64,000 bases of DNA from Xiphias gladius (lineage: Eukaryota; Chordata; Actinopteri; Istiophoriformes; Xiphiidae), in NCBI RefSeq assembly GCF_016859285.1, contig NC_053404.1:14252605-14316604 (forward strand). Direction: 5' to 3'. Position numbers and translations under genes: made by a program. Below are positions 36,380 to 50,254 of this stretch, piece by piece (position 1 is the first letter of the stretch; each line of letters opens with the position of its first letter). The notes beneath the pieces are model-generated. The model saw only the letters and a list, made by a program, of their open reading frames with translations. It was not told where the DNA came from and made no database searches.

Positions 36380-38220
36380 TTATGTGCTGGGATAGAGACC
36401 TGTCCAATACATTATATCTGAGTTTGTTCTTATTAAAATTTAACCTAAATTTACAAGTAGACTCTTCAAATCTCAGGGAGATCAAATACTTTTTTGACCA
36501 CAGGAAAACAAGCAATCTGTATTATTACATATACTATTTTCTCCCATCAATATTTTGTGCACAAACTGCACCTTTCAGTGTATTTTTACTGCTTCTCAAT
36601 TATGTTCTGGTCCCAGCTGCTGGTTGATATTTAACACTAGTGATTATATCCCTGGACGCTGCTTCTGCTTTCTTTCAGACACACATCAAACTAATGCCCA
36701 AAGGCAGGTGCGCTATATTGAATTAAAGTCCCCTTTAACAACATGAGACCATCTGCTTTTTCTGTAGTGGACGACTCAGTGGCTCAACGTTTTCTTTCTC
36801 TGTGGCCGATGCAGTCAGTCTCTGCGTTTTTCCTGGGGCAAAGCAACAGTGATGGAATGAAATAAGGACATAATGATGATGCAGAATGGAGGACAGAGGA
36901 AATGTTGCATGGTCAAAACGGACACAACATGTATGTTACACTAACAGCCCAGCAGGGGGCATTCACAAACCACTAAATTACTCAGACAGCAGGATTTAGG
37001 AGAAGTAATACTTTATCATGGTACATTATGAAGGTAATCAGTGGTATATAATAAATATATGTCCAATTATACAATAAAGTAACAAAGTAATTTATGATAC
37101 TCTGTTGAAAGTGTAAGATATTTACACAGAAACTGGAAGTAATCAGTCTTATAACATATAACAGAGGTATTGATGAAATAAAAACAATTACTTGTAATGA
37201 CAATGTTATCATTGATGTCACAGTAAATAAAATGGTGAGTAAAGTACAAGCTCCAGTCATTTACAACCAAAAGGTGAGCAACAACCGTCATAAACCAATA
37301 ATAATGTGAAATTGTCTTTTACTTTGAAAAAACATTCTGTCTGTTGTGTCACATTTTCTTTTAAAACACTATGGTCAGTAGCCAGTCACTTTATCCTTAA
37401 ACTAAAACGGTGAATAAACTGAGAAAAAGTAGGTTTACCTTCCACCATACATGCTGTATTATATTGTTTTGAGATGGGGTTTTGTGTGCAGAAAGCAGAA
37501 TAGATGTAGAGGCCCATCTGTTCGAGCAGGAAACAGACTGCATCCTGCGGAGGGCTGCACAACCTTCCAAATTACTCTGCAACTCTCTTTACCACAGACA
37601 TGTGTATTAGAAGTATCAGCATTTCCCGGGAGGGGCCTGAATGGAATTTGATGGTGAGTTATTGTATGTATTTTTGTGTGTGTCTCTCACTGTGTGTTTT
37701 GCAGATGACAGAGCACTTTTATGAAATGCTCATTAACACCAGGATAACAAGACTTCTCGTGCATTTTATAAATTCACAATTTAAGGCCATACTCGTTTAA
37801 GCATGGAACTGCACAAAATTGTTGTCAGGTACAGCCAACATTTATTATGAATTAGGACAAGTAGGTGCAATTTTGAAAATGTTTTCCGACTTAATTTTTA
37901 TGTGAATGTTTTATCTGATTGTCCACACATTTTTACTTTTAAAATTATACAGTTTAGTTTACTTTTTATATTATACAGTATGAGGCCTGTGCTTAAAGTC
38001 CCACTCAGTGCTTAAGAGGCTTTTATTCTGGACAGCTGACTCTGAGACAAATTAATAAGTTATACTAAACTATACAATAAACACTAAATAATAAGACGTA
38101 TATCGCTCTGTGTCTCTTCAAACACATGTTTAATTTCTAGTGGTGATGAGATTGATGCTTCGGCCTCTAAAGACGAAAAACATGATGGATGCTTTCGGGA
38201 ACGCAAAACATCAGCAGCAG
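36380..38220. other. Intergenic interval between slc35g2 and nck1
   Basis: AT-rich, no recognised exon. An exon-like segment at 37,492-37,654 with splice-like ends was not accepted (see rejected items). Confidence 0.45.
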
Positions 38221-38240
38221 CAGTGTGATTGACTGACTGT

Positions 38241-38275
38241 CCAATCAAAAGAGAGTCGATTCATCTGCAGCCAAT
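38241..38275 (+). promoter_or_regulatory. Paired CCAAT boxes of the main nck1 promoter
   Basis: CCAAT at 38,241-38,245 and 38,271-38,275, in the same orientation and 30 bases apart (about three helical turns), directly before the GC-rich exon 1. This is the usual arrangement for NF-Y in TATA-less housekeeping promoters. No TATA box is evident. Confidence 0.5.
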
Positions 38276-38289
38276 TGAATGCGAGCGGG

Positions 38290-38529
38290 AGGGACCTGGA
38301 GTCTGAACAGCCTGTGTAGCTGCTGCTAGCTAGCCTGGCTGTGCTGCTGAGCAATGACATGCTTTGACATAGAAATGCTATTCCAACGGGGCACAGCGTC
38401 TCATCAGCTAGGTTAGCTTGTTGGAGTGGAAAAATAACTGGCTGCTAGCTAGGAGTCTAGATAGTGTGACGCTTCTACAAATTAAATATTTCCCAAAGGA
38501 AATAATAAAGGGTGGCCATCAGCAATCAG
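38290..38529 (+). other. nck1: nck1 exon 1, non-coding (5'UTR)
   Basis: The locally GC/CpG-enriched segment ends in a strong donor, AATCAG|GTAAGACG, at 38,529/38,530. It is the best candidate first exon for nck1, whose coding exon at 50,240 starts at an acceptor. The transcription start is a guess from the CCAAT positions. The exon contains an upstream ORF of 20 codons at 38,354-38,416 and an overlapping three-codon one. Confidence 0.5.
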
Positions 38530-39284
38530 GTAAGACGTGGTATGACTGAGCGGGGTATGAATCTGAGCTGCCACTGACGGTGAAGCTATGTGATCCAGGC
38601 TACTACAGTACGTCTCTCACGAGAGCTACAGGCTAGCTCTTACTATCCTTGAATTCACCGAGTAACATTAAAACTCACGTCGGCTAACAGCTAACTGTGA
38701 ACGCAGACAAAACCGTCTATCTCCGTGCCAACATGGCCAATATACTGTTACACAGCTGGCCGACGGTTAGTGTGGCTATAACCGAGGTATTTTTAACGAT
38801 AAAAAGCATTTTTTCTCAGTTTTTCTTAGCCAGGTTAACGTTAGCCAAGTTAGGTAGCGTGACACGCTGTCAAGCTTAAGTTAGAAGTTACACGCTCAAA
38901 TAAAACTGCTGCACAACCTTTGAATGTGGCTACACTTCACTTCGTACAGTGCACCGCGTTAACGCTTTTATTTGAGACTGAAAATGGAGAGGACGCCTTA
39001 ACGGTATCCACAGTAAACGGTTTACAAAGCAAATCTTCTAATCTACTGCATTCACATTGACTTATTGTATTTTCTGATGCTTGAGCTCTGGTTACACAAA
39101 AAACACAAGTTTAAGTTACTGTATGTTTTGCACTGATTGGACACAGCTTGGTAATGGTCACGATGCAGACATTCCCTAACTTACCTGTACTTGTTTTAAA
39201 GAACCATAAATGGTAATTGGTGTCAGTCTGTCACCTCGTTTGCCCACTAATATGGCCTTTTGTTGATGCATTGGCACCAGGTAT

Positions 39285-39385
39285 CATTTTAATTATTGAT
39301 TTATCTATGTATTATATTTCACAATTATTGAGCAATCATTTAGTCTATAAAATGTCAATGAAAATTTCCATCAGTTGTCAAAACT
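39285..39385 (+). repeat. Fragment of an AATTGATTAATCG-type teleost repeat
   Basis: AATTATTGAGCAATCATTTAGTCTATAAAATGTCAATGAAAATTTCC resembles the left part of the better copy at 56,030 (TTGATAGATAAATTGTTCAGTCTACAGAATGTCAGCAAAT). Short and diverged. Confidence 0.45.
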
Positions 39386-42300
39386 GATTTTATGATTTTA
39401 ATAATTTTATAATTGCACCCTCTGTTTATCTCCTAACATTGTTTCTACCTTACACAACCAAAGCCAGACTGAATGTCATGCTTCAGTAGCACAATGGGCG
39501 ATAAAGCTATATAATCATTAACTAGCGCTTGTGGCTTATGTATGTGAGACCTGTTACAAAACCTGAAACAATTGGCAGAGTAATATGACTTGAGCATTTT
39601 ATCTCTCTGTTATTAAATTAAAGATATGTGGTTAGTTAAATTTGAAGGATTTTAAGAGGATAGCACGTGTGTCTTTCCGAATGCCAAAGTGGTTGTTTGC
39701 AGCTGCTGAATAGTACAGTTTCTGTAATTATTGTCACACTGACAGACCTCTTCACAGTCTATCATCAAGGTTTCAGGGAGGTGAGAGGAGGAGAGACATT
39801 TGGTTTGTTGTAGCTCTGATCTCAGTGGGAGTCAGATGGAGGGTAGCTACAGTTTGCAGGGACAGAGATGGTGGAAACCTGCTTACCAGCCTATGATTTG
39901 TTTAAAGGCTGATATTATATTTCACTTAAGCGTTAAGGCCAATTTGTGAGATGTGAAAATGGCCATTAGGAGACCTACGGAGGAAATTTGCGTCTATCAG
40001 CTTCCAGGTCATGAGCTCATGTTAAGGATTGAGGACTCCCCCTGAAGAAAAGCTTGATATGGCCCTATTTACTTCTTCTGTGTCCTATTCTTAGCTCCTG
40101 TTGAGTCAGATGCCCTCTAATAGCAACCTTGTTTTCAAAGTTATGAAAGTATAATCTTATGAATATAAAGTCACAAGTTCTTTTTGTAAAAGAGAGTGCC
40201 TGGCTGCAGCTACCAGTGGCCTCCAGCAGCCAAATCTGTCCCTACAGCCTAGAGGAAAATACCAACTGTGCATTTTCATGATAGGCAAAAAACTAATGTG
40301 GCTGAAAATTTCCCTGGTAAAATTACAAGCTCAGAAATCTAGTCTATTAAGTGGCTTTAGGCTTCTAAATAAGGTTTAGAAACAGGGATTTTTTTTTCTG
40401 CAATCTCATCTTCTTTCTTTTTATCTCCCTAATCTCAATTATTGCTCAAGCTCTTTTCCATTTCCTCATTTTCTTCTTTTTCTGTCTGACATGTTTTCCT
40501 TTGATTGCTGATGCATGTAGGCATATTTGAACAGTCAGTGACAAAGGTACTTTCTATATGTTAATTTAGGTCACCTGTTGCAGGAGACGCAACAGGTTTT
40601 TTTTACTTTACTGTTATCAGAATCAAGGAAACCTGAAAACATAAAAAGCTCTGTTCAACTGTTAATTAATGCAAAAGCAAAGTCATCAAGCAAAACACAG
40701 TTAGTGGTGTTTGATCTGATGACATTCCTCCCTGCTTCTGTAAAACTTTACAGTTTAGAGCATGTGTGGTCAAGGTATTTGCTAACATTTCTGATTAGGA
40801 GGAAGTTGGATTTCCTCATGTAGGAGAAAAGAAGTGTGCAGTTTCAGTGGTGTTTTTCTCTATTAGCTCATTATGGTTCGGGGTTTTCGTTCACTGAGTT
40901 TGGCAGAGAGAAAATGAGGATGTGTGCACTTGAAACCGCAGCTGTGATTGTGATGACTGAAGTTGTTGTGTATCCATGACTAAAAAAGCAATATTGTCAA
41001 AATGTGTTCTTAGAAATGGTAATTTTTCTCATGATGAAAGTAGACACTTACGTTTTCACTGTGATTCACTGAGGCTATAATTAGTCTCTCCACCTCTAGA
41101 TACTTTGTGCGAATTTGTTGAACCAACAGTAGTGGTAGCCTACAGGTCTACTGCACTTTGCCACTTTGTGGCCTGTAATGATCAACTGACCGGCAATAAC
41201 GTGGCTGCTCACATTTAACTTAACCCGGTTGGTTTTGTCCATTTATGCTTCCAGCAAAGTTTAAGACGGTCGTGTCCTCAACAATTTTGACAAAAGAGAG
41301 AAGGTATTATTACTTTGTGCAGTTCTTCTTTGAGTAGAAAGTAAGAACGAAAAAAGAAAAATGGAGCTGCAGACTGAAAGATGCAGACAGTATGGTATCT
41401 ATTATTCAGTGAAGTTCAATTTTATATGTCAGCATACTCAGTCAAGACTAGAGTTTTAGCCACAACATGTAAAAACAAGCTCAACCACAGTTTATAACAT
41501 TTTTTTTTGATAAAAGCCATGTGGAAAATTGGACTGTGGAACTGCTCAAACTACAAGAAAGCCGACCAAAATTTTTGACATACCAGAAATCTAACTGATC
41601 ATCTAGGAGCCTGATCGCTGATTGTTCATGGATGGAACTGATCAAGCGTCATGATGCCCCTAAAGCTGTACGTCAAATGACACTCAGTCTGGGAAAATTG
41701 TAAAATTGGTAAGGATCGAGCAGTTCCGGGCTAAAATTGGCCTTAACACGTATATTGTCTTCCCAACAAACTGTCAGTTTCAAAATCATTAAGAAATTGA
41801 TTCTTAAAACCAATATGTGTAGATTTTTTTAAAAGATGATTATAGCATCTTTCAGATTATTTTGATAGAAACGTTTTTTTTTTAGAAAACTGCAGCCATC
41901 TTGGTAAAAATTTGTTTTGTCTTTGCAAAGCCCTCATTCATGTCATTGTCCCTGGTTCTATCCCCTGGAGGGGTTAATAATATGCATTGTCGTTGTCATC
42001 GCTTGGGGGTGTCAAAGCTGAAAATTTTCTAGCTGTGCACATGGGGGCTTTAAGTAAAATGGCACAAGAACTAACATTATACTCTCAATACAGTATTGTA
42101 AAAGAACTCCCAGTTTCATGAAGAACACTCCTCCCAGTGTTTAAAATGTGTGTAGGCTGTCTCACTCAGGCCTCACAGAGGTGAGGGTTTCTGTGGAAAA
42201 TATTTTCTTTCTTGTCTCTCTTCTATCAAACATCTTGTAGATGTTGTTGATTTGCGCAGACCCCAGATTTTTGTGGCATCACTATGCAATCTGGAATGCT

Positions 42301-45268
42301 TCCTGCACTCAAGATGCTCATACACAAGTTCCAACACGTGGCTCTCCCAGACTAATGTCCCAAGTGGCTTGTTAAGTCCTATTGTGACAGCACCCCATAT
42401 TTGCCAGGAGGTACAATGACTAAGAGGAAGCTAGCGTATCCATTTTATGTCTCACAGACACAGGCTGTCTGGAATTATTTTTTTGTAGTTTACTGATTAT
42501 CTGCTATTTTGACTGCAACTATAGCTTTTTCCAGAAGGCTGCAGTTGCAACGAGGTATACAGCCTACAATACATTGCGCATCATCTGCTTTACTGACTCC
42601 TTAATGCTACTAATAGTTTTAAATAGCCTGACAGCACACAAGACCAACCACAAACAGCTTTATCATAGTGTACTACTTGATGTTAGGAATCCCTCTGCTT
42701 TGTAAACTTGGAATAGTCATTGGGAAATCCCCTGGAGCTCTCAGACTTGGTGAGGTAACCTGAAGGTTTTTTTCGCTGTTGCCTTGAACCCAGATTGCTT
42801 GTATGTGGCCATCATTGGACCTGGTAGCTATAAGAAAATAGGCCACCCAGAACAACAACTCGCAACAGCAGGATGTGGATGTGGATGTGGATGTGTAGGC
42901 TCTACTGATGTAGGTGAAATAGATCCTTTCTTACACAGAGGTATTATGTTCTGGTGGGTATCTGTTTACACAGAGGATGTAAGTATTTTCATACTGGAAG
43001 ACCTCCACCTAAGGGCAGCTGTAGACCATTAATTTACTAGAAATAATTAAAGGTAATAATTAGTTAATGTGTTAGCCTGGCTAATGTTCAGTTTATTCTT
43101 GCAAATAGTCGTGCAGTGATATTATTTCTATATTTTTACTGTTCTACAACGTTGTAGGCTTCTTACAAGCACTTTGGTTATGTAATTTACTGTAGTATAT
43201 GATAAGGATGCTTTGATCAGACTATTCAGGGCTGATACAGATCAGTCATTTATTTTCCAGCAAGCACCCACATAAGAGTCCCTGTGAAAGCCACTTTTTT
43301 TTTTCCGCACGTTTGTGTCATTCCCTTTTATGTGGAAGTGTTCTCACCATTCAAGAATAGTAATATGTTTCTCTACACTATTATTTACTATAAATGTTTC
43401 ATTTGGTACTGCATTTGGTACAGCCCCCTCACACTGGGGGTCTGTTTTAGCATGTTATGAACACAAAACTTTGCTTTTTCTACAGAGAAAAAGACTTTTG
43501 GATGCATGCATTAGATATTTGTAGGTCCACTGACATTTTGATAGAATTGGACTATTATCAGCCACTTCATGCTGTGTGGCATCTCATTCTGTTTTCCGGG
43601 CACAAAAATGGCAAGTCAGTTCACCAATGCCATCTCTCTGTGGGAGTGACAGTAACATTTGGCCTGAGGCTTGTGAAGTGGAGAATATGCAGTCCTAATG
43701 AACTGGGAAGTGAAAATAGGGAAGTGGAAACCCTTTTGAGTAATTTTTTATCCATTTGATGATCAGTTTTTATCATTATTTATATATAGTAATGAAAGTC
43801 CTCTGATATGTGATGGTGCTCAATCCATTAGAAGACTAAATTTGATAAAAGCTCGATTCCACAGCTTTGTATAAATAAGTCTGTAATTAAAGTTGAGTAC
43901 ACTTAGCTTTAGAACAATAAAGGAGGTATTAGGTTATGCATATGTTTTTGCATGAGATTCCCCTAAGCGTCATAAAAATTACTCTTGTATTTTTAAAATA
44001 ATTTATCTTTATAGAAACTTAGAATGGCCTGGCTAGAGACTTTGCATTTCGTGTCTTAATTGCTATGCAACATATTTCATCAGTGACGTTTGTGTACGCT
44101 TCTCACAGATTTGTTTTGAGTGTAGAGTGAGCCTCTTGATGTGAAGTTGGCCTAAAAGAAAGCTTCAACTTTTGGTGTTATTTGTTGCTATGAGAGTATC
44201 TCTGGCAATTCTCAAAGGACATTAGGCATGGGTCTATTTTAGGCCATTCCCTACTGCCAAGGGTGATCCCGAGGGGTGGATAACCAACTGCTTTCACACA
44301 GTCATGAGCATATATGGTTGGCCCAAATCACTGGAGGCCCCTCTGTCTTTAATTAAGTTTTAATATGATACAGGAACGATATAGTTTTCTAATATAGAAA
44401 AGCGTGTGTTCTCCCAGCAATACTAGTGTTAAAGTTTAAACTGGTCCTGGACTTGATTGCTCATCTCTTAAATTAGATAGATTACATGCATCAACGCAAA
44501 GCAAAGATAAGTTATCTGAACTCATCTGATCCAAGGATTCAAGACTGCACTCTGTCAGATTGCATCACTTTCCCATCATCCGGTCACCCTTGTGTCCACA
44601 CTTCCTGTCTCACAGCTGGCCTGCCAAGTCTCCCATGACCCTTTGCTGCTATGCTCCTGTTTTGTTTTGAGAGAATCTAGGACAGCTGGGATGAGTTGCA
44701 GTCTCAAGGGTTTTAGATGCCTGGTTTGATGTGAAAAAAGAGCACAAGCATGTATTCAGCGGTCCGTTGCTGTCCTGCACTGTCCGTTTGTGAAGCAGAC
44801 CTGCTCTTTGGCTAAAATGTAAGTTTTGGTGTAAGTTGGAGGAAGTGCAGCCGTGCCAGAGGGGCTGAGTGAGCAGTGAGCATACAGAGCACATTCCAGA
44901 AGGCAGCAGAGCCCTGTGATTTTAGAAGGCTGTCACAGGGATTAGGTTACTCTGTCTGACTCTGTGAGCTCATGCTGTTGCTGTCCCAGTGCCTCAGCAA
45001 TCCTGCAGAGCAGTGGTACATTATTTGCTCTCACAGCGAAGAGAGACGAGGATCCACGATTGTTCTCTTAGGCTTGTTTAGATTATACACTATCCAGTTG
45101 TTGTGACTTCATTCTTACCAATGTCAGTCTGGCAAATAAAGTCATGGCCATTCACAAAAATCCATGCTGAACACTAATACTATTCCAAATCTTTTCTTTT
45201 CGTGCATATCTCTAGTATAGTGTCCTTGTATCATGCATTACCAGATAGATCCAGAGCACAACCAGTGG

Positions 45269-45432
<164 letters not shown>

Positions 45433-45889
45433 GCAAAGACACAAGGAATTGTGGCAGCAGCTGTAGACTGCAGGATGTGGTTAACTCATGTCACTGTTGT
45501 TTCAACGTAACATAAGAACTCGCTAAGTTGCACTCTGCATCTCAGTCACACCAATGATGTGCAGTTGTTGTGGTTTGTGAGCTACAGTGTTGCTTCTTTA
45601 TTAGAAATTTATTTCTGAAAATCTAAGTAGACAATCACTAACCTTTAGTTAACAGTGCTAGATTAGGGTTAGTGGTCTTCTGCTGATGGGAAACAGTTGT
45701 GACCATTGTTGACACACACAAGACATGAGTGAGTTACTGATTGTAACAGTGGTTGACCTGTAACTAGCCCAAACTGCTGCTATGGCAGTAAATAAGATGA
45801 ACCCTCTTTATCAACTTGGTATTTATTCTTGTGGTATTGTTGCCACACATAGACCTCAACCTTTTGGTTGAGATAAAACATAAAAATTA

Positions 45890-46115
45890 GGCTCAAATGA
45901 TTATTTGATCAGCAGGAAATTAATCGCCAAATCTGATTATTTTATTGATTAATTGCTTAATTTTTTTTAAGCAAAAATACATAACATTTTCAGGTTCCAG
46001 CTTCTCAAATGTGAGGATTTGCTGCTTTTCTCTGATTTTATATCATTTAAATATCATATCAATTTAAATAATTTTCGGTTTTGGACTGGTGATCAGACAA
46101 AACAAGCAATTTGAA
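45890..46115 (-). repeat. AATTGATTAATCG-type teleost repeat, inverted copy
   Basis: Contains GAAATTAATCGCCAAATCTG, TTATTGATTAATTGCTTAA, CAGGTTCCAGCTTCTCAAATG and GGACTGGTGATCAGACAAAACAAGC, in reverse order to the copy at 56,030. The family is common in fish genomes. Confidence 0.55.
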
Positions 46116-48041
46116 AATATCACGTTGGGCTTGCCGAGTTAAGTTCCCCTACCATAGTGATCGGGTGGGTGGGCCACTCATTAGCCTTGTAATGCGAGTT
46201 GTAATGAAGTCTGCTGCTGCTGTTCAAACTGCTGGTGTACCACTGGAAAGTTCTTATTGTAAAGCAGCTACAGGATGCACTGCCTTAAATTACTTTCATT
46301 TTTTGTTCAGTTAAAGACAATATATTAAGAATTGACAGTATTTTGTTGCTTTTCTGTCAGCAGATCAGTTTTAAAAATTGCAAGGAAGAAATGGTTCAAG
46401 AGGTAGTAGCCACAGTGAGCCTGGAAAATCCTGCCACCAGATTTGACCACCTGTCTACCATTCCATGCAGTCCAGTCGCCCTTGTTCACAACCACAAAGC
46501 TTGTGCATACAGATCCTGTTTTTGTTTTATGTCTGGCACCCATGTTATTTTCAGAGTTTAAGTCACTTCTTCAAATTATCTATATGAGCAGTTATTATAA
46601 AGGTCATAGGCTATTTGACTGGAAGCAGCGATTCATGACATCATTACATCTGTGACAATCTAGTCCACAAAATATTTCCAAATCAGCAACAAAGTCCTGC
46701 ATATCTTCAATTCTGGATATCCCCCGCCCAGTTTTCTGCATTTCTTGTTTGGTTAAAGAGAAATATTTTTACAGTGTAAAAGTGAAGACAAATGGAATTG
46801 CAAAACAATCAAGATTTTGGTCAGACTGGTAAACTGTGCTTTAAATAAGACCATAGTGTGCTGTAGGAATGATGATGGATCAGGCTACCTGTTAATTCTG
46901 ACAGGCAGCAGGGTAAACCAGGATCCACAGTTTATGTGAATGTAACACCATTTGAGCAGTTTGACCTGTCTGACGTTGTGTTTAGTGCTTTGGAGTGGCA
47001 AGTGGCCATGACTAAGTGCGCAGCTGCGTGATTAGCTCAGATCATCTGTCGCCTAACTTTTTGATCCTCCCTCACATCTGCATTGTCGTAAGTCACTGCA
47101 GTGTTAATGTGCACTTAGTGCTCAGCCATCCTAGACGTGGGGGTAGATGGCAGCTAAAAGAAGTTAGACTGGCATGCGGTGTTTTTTCTGAAAATGAGAG
47201 ATAACTGGGAAACGGAGAGTCCCACACTGATGATACTGTTATGCACTGTTAGTGAGAGTGGGCAAAAAGATAGTCAGGGATGTTGTAAATAGAGACAGAG
47301 CACATATACACACTACTCAGTCTCTTTGGCAGCCAGTTATCCAGCCCAGCTCAGGGAGTGGAGAGATTGTTGCCTTTGTCTTGGTGAAAGAGACAGCACT
47401 TGAGGAGAGTAAATCAGCTCTTTGTTTTTTGTGTTCCGCTCCCAAACATGTCTGCTAGTGTTCATTAAATTAATTAGAGTTGGAAAAGGAGCAGGCAATA
47501 ACATGCCATAAGATAAAGCCACACCCTAATGTTTTTAGGTAAATTAAGTCAACAACACCCCACATGCAGAATTATAGCCCAGACCACAGGTGCGCCCTAT
47601 CGAGATGTGGCACTGTCATTCACTAGCTATATTTGTTTTATGAAAGGACGAGCCATCTCATCAACATCTTGACTCTTCCTGAGAAGAAGCTTCTTCCCAG
47701 CTCGCAACTTATGCTCATTTATTGTTTATTCTACTCCTTTTGGTGCTTTTGAAAGGTCAGCTTGGCCTCCCTATCCTCCTCATGTTTACAAAGATCAGGT
47801 TCTGGGCCTATCTCAGGGCAAACTATAGCTGAAACCTAGACACCATCACTTCAAATACAAACTAAGAGCTCTCAATCAATGAGGTCAGTGTCTCCTCCCT
47901 AAAGTCGGGGGGGGGTTGAAACTCCATCCACTTCCATGACATCAGAGCAGCTAAGCAGTTCCTTCAGTGTAGCCTAAATGTGCTGGTGTCTAGATGGGTC
48001 ATAAGACCAGTTGTTGTGAATGTGCTCATTGCTGAACATGA

Positions 48042-48135
48042 ATGCGTATGTGTGTATGTATATGTGTGTGTGTGTGTGTCTATGTGTGTGTGTGTGTGTC
48101 TATGTCTCTGTGTCTATGTGTGTGTGTGTGTGTGT

Positions 48136-48212
<77 letters not shown>

Positions 48213-48707
48213 TGTGTTTGTGTGTGTGTCTGTGTGTGTGTGTGTGTGTGTTTGTGTGTGTGTCTGTGTTTGTGTGTGTGTTTGTGTGTGTGTGTCTGTG
48301 TTTGTGTGTGTGTTTGTGTGTGTGCGTGTGTATGTTTGTGTGTTTGTGTGTGTGTGTGCGTGTGTTTGTGTGTGTGCGTGTGTATGTTTGTGTGTGTGTG
48401 TATAAATGTGTGTGTGTGTGTGTGTGTGTGTTTGTGTGTGTGTATAAATGTGTGTGTGTGTATAAATGTGTGTGTGTGTGTGCACTCGTGTGTGTGTGTG
48501 TGTGTGTGTGTATAAATGTGTTTGTGTGTGTATAAATGTGTGTGTATAAATGTGTGTGTGTGTGTTTATATGTATGTATGTATGTATGTATATGAGTGCT
48601 TATGTGTATGTATGTATGTATATATGTGTGTGTGTTTGTGTGTGTGTGTGTGTATGTGTGTTTGTGTGTGTGTGTGTGTATGTGTGTTTGTGTGTGTGTG
48701 TGTGTAT

Positions 48708-48746
<39 letters not shown>

Positions 48747-49054
48747 AGTGTGTGTGCGTGTGTGCGTGCGTGTGGGTGTATAAATGTGCGTATATCTGTG
48801 TCTGTGTGTGTGCGTAAATGTTTGTGTGTGTATATGTACGTATGCATATGTACGTATGCATGTACATGTGTGTATATATGTGTACGTGTGTGTACGTGTA
48901 TGTACATGTGTGCGTACGTGTATGTACATGTGTGTATACGTATGTACATGTGTGCGTACGTGTATGTACATGTGTGTGTACGTGTACATGTGTATGTGTG
49001 TACATTCATGTGTATTTGTGTATGTATTGTGTGTGTATATATATATATGTATCT

Positions 49055-49091
<37 letters not shown>
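48042..49091. repeat. Large compound TG-rich microsatellite (about 1 kb)
   Basis: Begins as TGTGTATGTATATG and runs for over a kilobase. Pure TG blocks alternate with TC, TT, TATAAA, TATG and ACGTAC variants, including recurring modules TGTGTATAAATGTGTGTG (about 48,400-48,560), TATGTATGTATG (about 48,570-48,620), TGTGTGTATGTGTGTTTG (48,640-48,720) and TGTACGTGTATGTACATG (48,880-49,000). In nck1 intron 1, about 1.2 kb before the first coding exon. Confidence 0.97.
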
Positions 49092-49094
<3 letters not shown>

Positions 49095-49686
49095 ATCCTA
49101 TATCATTAGTGCTCAGTGAGTGCTTCAATCCCTGACATAGCCACACTACTGACGCACGTTGCCCCTTTTCTTTACTTCCCTTTTACAGTAATATTTGCCA
49201 TCTTGCTGACTCCCAGGTTCATTTTTGATTTTGACTACACAATAGACAATTGTTGGACTGCTGCTGAGAGGAAATCATCCCTTCTGTAAATTCAGGAAGA
49301 ATGTGGATACTGAGAGATTAGCTCTATACTCTCTGGCAGCATGCAGTGTTGATGGCTGAAAAGAATAATCATTTATATCTGTTATTTCAAAAATACAATG
49401 GGTCGGGGGGGGTTATATCTGAAGAAACTAAACTGTGGAAATAGAAGCTGGCATTTGGACATAGTTCTGGCCTTGCTATATTATATTTGGAAAACACTGT
49501 CCATATCTTGGCATGAATACACTATTAGGACATTACTACATAAACAGCGGCTTGGTTGTGTTAAACAGTTAAGACACAAAAATGACAGTACAGATACAAG
49601 TTTTACGAGTATTAATGAGAAATCCTCTAGAAAATTTTGAGGAGTCAGTTTGTAATTCCCTAACATTGTCTGTGTTCTTTTTCTAG

Positions 49687-49739
49687 GTCAACAGAGACGT
49701 GTCAGAGACCTTGAAGTTCTCAGCTTTGATGCAGTACAG
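49687..49739 (+). other. nck1: Possible second nck1 5'UTR exon
   Basis: A 53-base segment has a polypyrimidine/acceptor on its left (TTTTTCTAG|GTCAACAG) and a fair donor on its right (AGTACAG|GTATCT). It lies 0.5 kb before the first coding exon. It contains no ATG in a sustained frame before the nck1 start except one at 49,729. It may be an optional non-coding exon; only splice-site appearance supports it. Confidence 0.3.
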
Positions 49740-50254
49740 GTATCTATCTTTTTTACAAACACAGTTTCTAATTTTACTTTTGGCGTGCTTCTTACCCAAT
49801 CATTGGGTCTGGAGCAAACGGGAAAGTCAAAGCTCAAAAAGTGTATGAAGGCTGTACAGACAGAGGGGATCCAGAAAGTTTTAATCCATAGTTTACTTAA
49901 TTTCTTATTCATATTAGTGTAATTAGGTTTTCTGACTTGTCATTATTGCAAAACAACATGATTAAAAAATCAGCCTTGCACACCACCTACGCCAACCAGT
50001 TTCCTGTATTGTTGTACTACAGGAGAAAGTGTGCCACTGTGTTTTCTCATCATTCTAGGTGGTAGAAACTGAGGCTAACTTTATCACCACTACTAATCCT
50101 CCTCATTGGCCAACATTGGCCCAGATTTCACTGTGTAGTAGAAACTTGATGCTGATCAATTACTTGAAATTGTTTCTAGTGAAAAATGTTCACTCTAGCC
50201 TCTCTGATGTCTTTTTGTCTTCTTCTCTCTCTCCATCAGTGTACCTAGTACAAG

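Noticed and set aside
37492..37654. Exon-like segment with an acceptor-like left end (TGTGCAG) and donor-like right end (GATG|GTGAGT)
   Set aside because: The frame gives no recognisable protein, and it lies between the slc35g2 end and the nck1 promoter where no gene is otherwise indicated.
43315..43759. Overlapping 69- and 100-codon frames in nck1 intron 1
   Set aside because: No recognisable motifs and no strong splice signals; lengths expected by chance in 11 kb of intron.
48100..49135. Long open frames (up to about 300 codons) of Cys-Val or Thr-His repeats
   Set aside because: They are translations of the TG/CA microsatellite and appear in several frames on both strands.
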